Shown here: positions 58,537-64,000 of the stretch, piece by piece | Layout of the letters: each line of letters starts with the position of its first letter | Position numbering within the stretch: the stretch's first letter is position 1 | DNA from: Tricholoma matsutake | Taxonomy: Eukaryota > Basidiomycota > Agaricomycetes > Agaricales > Tricholomataceae | DNA: 64,000 nt | Direction of reading: 5' to 3' | Assembly (NCBI GenBank): GCA_026075535.2 | Contig: AP026539.1 | Location: 4,588,001 to 4,652,000 of the forward strand | The notes under the pieces: generated by a model | Database searches by the model: none | Told to the model about the DNA's origin: nothing | What the model saw: the letters and a program-made list of their open reading frames with translations, nothing else | Translations under genes and position numbers: made by a program

Positions 58537-59379
58537 AATGCGGCTTGAAACCACATCTTACTTGTCTACTACCTGATCTCTCATGCCTCCAGCATCATGG
58601 CCTTAGCCCAGCAACCACTGTTCCCCCTTGCTACATGATCTTCATGGTGGGCTTGCCATGTAAACATTGGCAATGCAACTTGAATCCCATGTGATGTCTG
58701 GTAGACAGTTCATGAGTTTCATCTGGCTAATTGATTTGTAGATGATGCACTTACATGATGAGTGCATCTTGAATATTCATCTCATGTCCATCCCACTACC
58801 TGTATATCCTCATTTCCATGGGTTGGGGTATGCATGATGTCTACTTGAGGTATTCAGGGATTATGACATTTGGACGATGTTAACAGGGTGTAAAATGTGA
58901 CAGGGTCTGGCATCAGTCAAGAGGAAGGAGTCAGTAGGCCTTAGGCATAGAGGACCAAGCTAGGATGGTTAGCTGGGGGAAGTTAGCCTCATAGTTGAGG
59001 CCCGAGATGCTGATGATGCAGTGTAACCATGCATCTGGTGTGCATGCAGTAGACAGTCATGTGATCATATAGGATCACATGATTCCAGGTTGATATCCAC
59101 ATAGACTACAGATTGCTTGTCATTGTATACCATAGCTATAGACTGCTATGCACCTGCTTTGGGGTTCTCCATTCATGTCTGCTAGAGACTGCCTGTCTCC
59201 ATCTGGTGACAACAGCAAGATTCACACTCAGCTCATCCTGTTTTAGTTCACTATCTGTTTGTTTTCAGTCTTCTGTCTACTGTCTCCATCTTCTGTCTAC
59301 TGTGACCTGTCAATCTGCCATCTGTGACCTATTTACTGCACATCCTGTCTACTATCTACTTCCCAGAAACTCTACCACT
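58537..59379. other. No recognised gene
   Basis: The flank of the hAT element holds only short frames. 59220-59350 has repeated ctgtctac / catctgtgacc strings. The stretch may be the remnant 3' part of an older LTR element, because the ORF that follows ends at a polypurine tract and LTR. Confidence 0.35.
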
Positions 59380-59682
59380 ATGGGGAAGAAGAAAGCAGCT
59401 GCAAAAACAACAGCACCATCACCAGCAACACCATCACTGCAGGACATCAAAGCAGCAATTGCTGCAAATCTTGACAATGAGCACATGGAAGTACAGCATG
59501 AAATCTGGTATCTGAAGCAACACAAGAGCTTGGTCTATGAGGAGATTATGAAACAGGGTAGTAAGGAGGGTTACAAATGTGCACAGTATAAATTTGCAGG
59601 GTTACTACAGCTGCAAAACAAAGCACTGGCTGAAGCAAGAAAAGAAGGCTATGAGAAAGAGTTGAAGGAAGGAGTAGAGTGA
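59380..59682 (+). CDS. Small helical ORF abutting the LTR (accessory 3' ORF?)
   Basis: The ATG at 59380 gives 100 residues: a basic/Ala/Pro start (MGKKKAAAKTTAPSPATPS), then LQDIKAAIAANLDNEHMEVQ, IWYLKQHKSLVYEEIM and a helical end ALAEARKEGYEKELKEGVE. The frame also opens further upstream (59113), but that part is cysteine/leucine-rich and not convincing. I recognise no family. The stop codon overlaps a purine tract (gagggagga, 59681-59689) that directly precedes an LTR starting TGTTACG. The ORF therefore sits where a 3' accessory ORF of an LTR element would be. It is intact. Confidence 0.5.
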   Translation: MGKKKAAAKTTAPSPATPSLQDIKAAIAANLDNEHMEVQHEIWYLKQHKSLVYEEIMKQGSKEGYKCAQYKFAGLLQLQNKALAEARKEGYEKELKEGVE

Positions 59683-59690
59683 GGGAGGAT
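59681..59690 (+). promoter_or_regulatory. Candidate polypurine tract before the element Z LTR
   Basis: gagggaggat is directly followed by TGTTACG at 59691. A purine tract belongs upstream of a 3' LTR, yet gag follows this LTR on the right, so this LTR may end one element and begin another. Confidence 0.5.
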
Positions 59691-60030
59691 TGTTACGATT
59701 TTTGTTATCATAACCCAGGACAACCAGACGTACGCTGGCAAGACCGGGTACTTTATTTTTCTGATTCAACTTGACTCACTTCCGATGGGAGATGCTTTGA
59801 TGCATGGTGACTCCATGCACCCGAACCCACTCCCACACATGCTGTGGTATGACAGCCCCTTGACATGAGGTCCGTGATGTTGGACTCTCATGATCAACAT
59901 GCTGCGCCGCAGCACTCTGTGACATTGGACACCTCATGTGAGGCATGAGGCCTGTCATTTCTATTGTTCTTTCTATTTTTACTTGATAATGATCCTGCAT
60001 TCCGATTGGATGATAGGTATCTTTGAACTG

Positions 60031-60038
60031 TATATAAG
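60031..60038 (+). promoter_or_regulatory. TATA box in the element Z LTR
   Basis: TATATAAG lies 340 bases into the LTR. Transcription would be expected to start about 30 bases on, near 60060, placing the stem-loop array at 60113-60320 at the 5' end of the element RNA. Confidence 0.6.
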
Positions 60039-60112
60039 CTGTAGTAATACTGCCTGTATTCCTCAGCTTGACCTAATTCAATCAACGGTCTTAGACTCAA
60101 CCAGAACACTCG

Positions 60113-60320
60113 ACAGCTTAGGAAGCCCCTAGCTGTGATAACTCAAACTTGACAGTTGGAAAGCCTCCAACTGTGATACACGAACCGATGGTCTACTCAG
60201 AAAGCCTCTGAGTACAGATAGCCATAACGACTTGAGGAAGTACCCAAGTGAAGGCCAGAAGCCCGATACACTAGGAAAGCCTCCTAGTGCAATACTGACA
60301 GTTGGAAAGCCTCCAATTGT
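60113..60320 (+). promoter_or_regulatory. Array of six stem-loops, five with identical AAGCC loops
   Basis: Hairpins: 60113-60136 (stem acagcttagg/cctagctgt, one bulge), 60152-60174 (acagttgga/tccaactgt, 9 bp), 60194-60214 (tactcaga/tctgagta, 8 bp), 60230-60249 (acttgagg/cccaagt, imperfect, loop AAGTA), 60269-60289 (cactagga/tcctagtg, 8 bp) and 60298-60320 (acagttgga/tccaattgt, one G-U). All but the fourth have the loop AAGCC. Stems differ in sequence yet pair, which argues for selection on structure. The position near the presumed RNA 5' end suggests a role in packaging, dimerisation or translation. Confidence 0.8.
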
Positions 60321-60648
60321 GACATACGAAGCCAAGGCTGAGTGAAAGACCTATAGTCTTAACAAAAGGTCAAGCTGATCTACACAGTCCACCTACCTAG
60401 GTGCAGACACAACGTCTTTCAGACAAAGCCCAGACAGACCTCCAACTGGAGCATCATCATCAGGAAGAACCCCGTGGTATAGATACCAGGGTCGACTAGT
60501 ATGATACTCAGAACCAGCACAGAAGTGGTTCTCAAGGAAAACCAGTGACGAAGAACCCCAATACCTTGACGAAGAGGATTTTAGATCTTTCAATAAAGAA
60601 GAAACCCCAGAACAAGATCTATTCTCCCTATCCAATGACAATGCCAAC

Positions 60649-61500
60649 ATGTCTACCGAACCCACCGCATTGACCAAGGAGATCAGAATACGAACCCCCT
60701 CCGACTTCACAGGGGACCGAACTAGAACTGCGAAGTTCTTACAAGAAGTGAAACTCTACTTGAGAGTGAACTATGGAATCTACGACACCGACGAGAAGAA
60801 AATCATCTTTGCATTGTCCTTCATGAACAGAGGAACTGCCGCGCCCTGGGCACAGACATGGGCAGAGAAGGAAGACCTAGGAACCTGGTCTACCTTTGAA
60901 GCAACGCTCAAGACAGTGTTCATGCCAATCGACGAAGCTGGCAGAGCCAGGACAGAGATGAAAACATTGAAGCAGGGACAGGACCTGGAGGACTACATAG
61001 CGCAGTTCCAAATCCTGTGAGAGAAGGCGGGAATCAATGATGACACTGCCCTCATCAAACTCTTCATGGATGGGCTGAACCCCAAGCTCCTTGAAAGAGT
61101 TTTCAATATGGAAACGATCCCGACGACCTTGGAAGGAATGATCAATGCCGCCTCCAAGTACGATGTACAGTGGAGGAGAGCAAAAGCCATAACAGGAAGG
61201 CTGCAGGAGGCTTTGACAAGGAAGCTACCAAGCTCTAAAGCAAAAGAGACCCCACTCGAGATCAACCAACTCTCCTATCAGGAGAGGATCGAACACATGA
61301 AGAAAGGGTTGTGCTTTGTGTGCCACCAGCCAGGGCACAGAGCAACCAAACACAAGAAAGGGGAAAAGAGGACCAAGGACTGGCCATCCCCAAAGAATAA
61401 AGGCAAGGAAGCCTACTCGAGGATCCGAGCGATTGTAGGAGAACTTGATGAAGAAGAAAAGAAGGGAGCTCTCACTGCCATTGAGGATGAGGGTTTTTAA
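60649..61500 (+). pseudogene. gag: Gypsy element Z gag
   Basis: From ATG 60649 the frame codes MSTEPTALTKEIRIRTPSDF, the capsid segment (TAKFLQEVKLYLRVNYGIYD, KKIIFALSFMNRGTAAPWAQ, FEATLKTVFMPIDEAGRART) and DLEDYIAQFQIL. It then meets TGA at 61018 and goes on in the same frame: INDDTALIKLFMDGLNPKLL, MINAASKYDVQWRRAKAITG and the knuckle CFVCHQPGHRATKH. The last zinc ligand is His or lost, where the usual knuckle has Cys. The stop is probably a former CGA. With a single stop, this is the least damaged gag in the window. Pol follows in another frame 17 bases later. Confidence 0.88.
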
Positions 61501-61517
61501 AGAGGTGGCCTGCCTCG

Positions 61518-64000
61518 ATGCCAGGTACCACCGAACTTTCCGTCTGCTCTGTACTACTGGCCACTTTGAAAAATCAATCTATGCATTTAGATGTCAAAGT
61601 GGCAGGGACAGGCAGAGGAAAAGACATCGAAACCGAAGCCCTACTCGACTCAGGAGCAGGAGGGATATTCATGAGCCATGAATTCGCAGAAAGCAGTGGA
61701 TTCAAATTGCGCCCCCTGGAGAAGATAATCAGAGTCAAGAACGTGGATGGAACCCTGAACAAGAGGGGGGAAATCTCCCACTATGCCAGAGGACTCTTAA
61801 TGATCAATGGAAGGATTTTCCCAATGACATTCCTCATTGCAGGATTGGGAAGCGAATCAATCATCCTAGGTCTACCATGGCTCAGAAGAATCAACCCAGT
61901 GATTGACTGGAAGATTGGAACCTTCCAGTTCAGAACAAAGGACGAGACTTACCCAGAGTTCTCATATGGGAAAGGAAGAACCCTTATTGGAAGGGTGCAA
62001 ACCGAGAAACCCAATGAAGGGTACCTATCATGGCGCCAGAGGGGAACCGAAAAGAAGAAGGACCCCCTAGACATGAGGAAAGAAGAGCGACAGGCATGGT
62101 GCCAAAAGATTGTCACCAAAGGACAAGAAAAGCTCACCCTCAAGAAAAAGACTGCCAAGGAAGAACAAGCACGATGGAAAAAGGTGGCCACCAGAGAGCT
62201 GGAGAAACTGGCCGCCAGGAAAGAAGAAGGATGACTGGCAGTAGCCCAAATAGTCGCGAAAGAGAGGGAAAAACTGGACCTCAAGAAAGAAGAAAAGTGA
62301 CTGGCACTGGCCCAGATAGTCGCAAAAGCAAGGGAAAAGGTAGCCCTGAAAAGCAAGAAAGAAAAACTGGCAAAAGAAGAACACCGAGAGCTATGCTGAA
62401 GAGTTGTTGCCAAGGCGAAACTGATGGGAGGAGTCCTCCATGAAGAACCAAGAAAAAGCAAGATGCCCATCGAGACAAGAAAAGCGATGATCAAAGAAAT
62501 CAACGACAAAGAGATCACGATCACAACTCTTCAAGATGTGGAGCCCATAGGGCCACAAGACGAAGAAGACACTGGGAAGGAAAACCCAGCACAGGCAAAC
62601 CACAAACAGGCAACAGAACAGGCAACAGAACAGGCAACAGAATGGACACCCAAACAAGAAATCGCAGACAATGAACTACTGATTGCCTACATTTGAGGAG
62701 AACCCATCATTGGAATATTCGAACCAGCTAAGACGCCACTGACAGAGGAGTATGAAGAGCCAAAATATGGATACTCCCAGAAGACAAGGACAATCTCTCG
62801 AATCGTGAAGGCAAAAGGATCACCACGATATGCATATGGACAGAATATCTGGATTAGGGCAAAGACATCGGTCTCACAACACCTGACACATAAGAAGGAA
62901 GGAGACCCCAAACAGAAGACCCTAGACAAACTACTCCCAGAACAGTATAAGGAGTACCGACAGATATTCGAAAAGGAAGCATCAGAAAGATTCCCAGAAT
63001 CAAGACCCTGGGATCATGTGATTGAACTTAAACTGGATTTTATGGCAAAGGACTGCAGGGTTTACCTGTTATCGCCGGCAGAACAGAGGAAACTCAATGA
63101 GTTTCTCAATGAAAGCCTGAAGAAAGGATACATCCAACCATTGAAATCACCCATGGCATCGCCATTCTTCTTCATTGTGAAGAAGGACTCGGACACGCTA
63201 CAGCCCTGCCAAGATTACAGGTACTTGAACAATGGAATGATCAAGAACACCTACCCATTGCGGCTGGTAGGGGACCTGTTGGACAAGCTGAGAGGGGCAA
63301 AATGGTTTACAAAACTGGACATTCAATGGGGGTATCACAATGTCAGAATCAAGGATGGAGATCAATGGAAGGCAGCCTTCAAGACGAATCAAGGGCTGTT
63401 TGAACCAACAGTGATGTTCTTCGGATTATGCAACTCACTGGCGACCTTCCAGGCAATGATGAACGAGATATTCCGTGACATGATCGGAGAAGGATGGCTC
63501 ATAATTTACATGGACAACATCCTGATATTCTCCAAGGACCAGAACAAACACCAGGAAAGGACAAAGAGGGTACTGCAAAGACTGGCAGAAAATGACCTGT
63601 ACTTGAAGCCAGAGAAATGCAAGTTCGACGTCCACGAAGTGGAATTCTTGGGTCTGATCATCCAACCCAACGAAATTGCCATGGACAACACAAAGCTGGC
63701 AGGTATACAGGATTGGCCAACCCTGACAAATGTAAAGGCAGTCAGATCTTTCCTGGGATTTGGAAACTTCTACAGGAAGTTTATCGGACATTTTGCGGAG
63801 TCAAGCAGACCGCTTAATGAACTGACAAAGAAGAACAAAGTGTTCAACTGGACAATGGAATGCGAACAGGCTTTTCAAACACTGAAAAGGAAATTCGCAG
63901 AAGCCCCAGTACTGCTGATGCCAGACCTGACAAAGCCATTCACAATCAAATCAGATGCCTCAAAACATGCAACAGGAGGAGTGCTGAGACAAAGGGACAT
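61518..64000 (+). pseudogene. pol: Gypsy element Z pol: protease and RT, runs off the window
   Basis: One frame runs from 61518 to the window end with four TGA-type stops (62232, about 62298, about 62397, 62694). The protease has ALLDSGAGGIFMS and IILGLPWL. A long Lys/Glu-rich linker follows with repeated REKLxLKKEE-type segments, and then QATEQATEQATEW. From 62697 the frame is fully open: RVYLLSPAEQRKLNEFLNES, PLKSPMASPFFFIVKKD, CQDYRYLNNGMIKNTYPL, KWFTKLDIQWGYHNVRI, MFFGLCNSLATFQAMMNEIF and the active site YMDN where RT needs YMDD. The connection and start of RNase H follow (FLGFGNFYRKFI, PFTIKSDASKHATGGVLRQR). Changed residues (R to Q in LDIQW, P to L in NSLAT, D to N in YMDN) all fit CpG transitions. 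Integrase, if present, lies beyond 64000. Confidence 0.92.

Larger units (their letters stand above)
59691..60364 (+). repeat. LTR of gypsy element Z (right border provisional)
   Basis: It begins TGTTACG. A matching end CTTAACA at 60364 would give a TGTTA...TAACA pair and 674 bases. The other LTR lies outside the window, so the right border is inferred. A TATA box is at 60031, and gag starts 285 bases beyond the proposed end. I see no convincing tRNA-complementary primer site directly after 60364. Confidence 0.65.

Noticed and set aside
60470..60500. TGGTATAGATACCA as the primer-binding site of element Z
   Set aside because: It lies about 110 bases after the proposed LTR end and is itself a palindrome. 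Without the second LTR the border cannot be moved there.

Overview
This window looks like a transposon-dense stretch of an Agaricomycete (mushroom-forming basidiomycete) genome. The evidence is: a Plavaka-type transposase, a fungal DUF6698-like gene, a JmjC-like gene family typical of these fungi, Ty3/gypsy elements with an Agaricomycete flavour, and short introns of about 50-60 bases with GT...AG borders. I saw no intact housekeeping gene, rRNA, tRNA or CRISPR array. Almost everything is a mobile element or a broken gene.

Layout. 1-7680: Ty3/gypsy element A on the minus strand, with two LTRs (the left one cut by the window edge), gag, protease-RT-RNase H-integrase-chromodomain, and an extra antisense ORF at its 3' end. 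7681-9130: a DUF6698-like gene cut off by the insertion of element A. 9200-14500: unknown repeats, then a minus-strand 2OG-Fe(II) dioxygenase-like gene (TET/JBP-like). 15900-19210: minus-strand pseudogene fragments of UDP-glucose 6-dehydrogenase and ribosomal protein uL22 (RPL17). 20572-35100: plus-strand gene pieces ending in a JmjC-like domain, with a complete LINE (22022-28319, 17-A tail, 12-14 bp target duplication) and a 349-bp TA-flanked MITE inserted. 35900-41550: degenerate sequence, a zinc-finger fragment and dispersed repeats. 41688-46125: a decayed Plavaka transposase gene. 46998-58536: two dead gypsy elements (X: gag and pol; Y: gag only), interrupted by hAT-like non-autonomous elements with 8-bp target duplications, one of which carries a 158-bp satellite. 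59691-64000: gypsy element Z (LTR, gag, protease, RT), running off the window.

Common theme. The elements share one kind of decay. In-frame stops are very often TGA where the family has arginine, as expected from CGA to TGA. The RT catalytic aspartates of all three readable gypsy elements have become asparagine by CpG-to-CpA changes. The two LTRs of element A differ by 40 transitions and 1 transversion over 644 bases. This fits past cytosine methylation with deamination, or a RIP-like process, as the main force in this region. The presence of a TET/JBP-like oxygenase relic and a JmjC relic in the same window may or may not be connected to that.

The most unusual structure is a run of six stem-loops at 60113-60320, in the presumed transcribed part of the element Z LTR. 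Five carry the same AAGCC loop on stems of different sequence that still pair.
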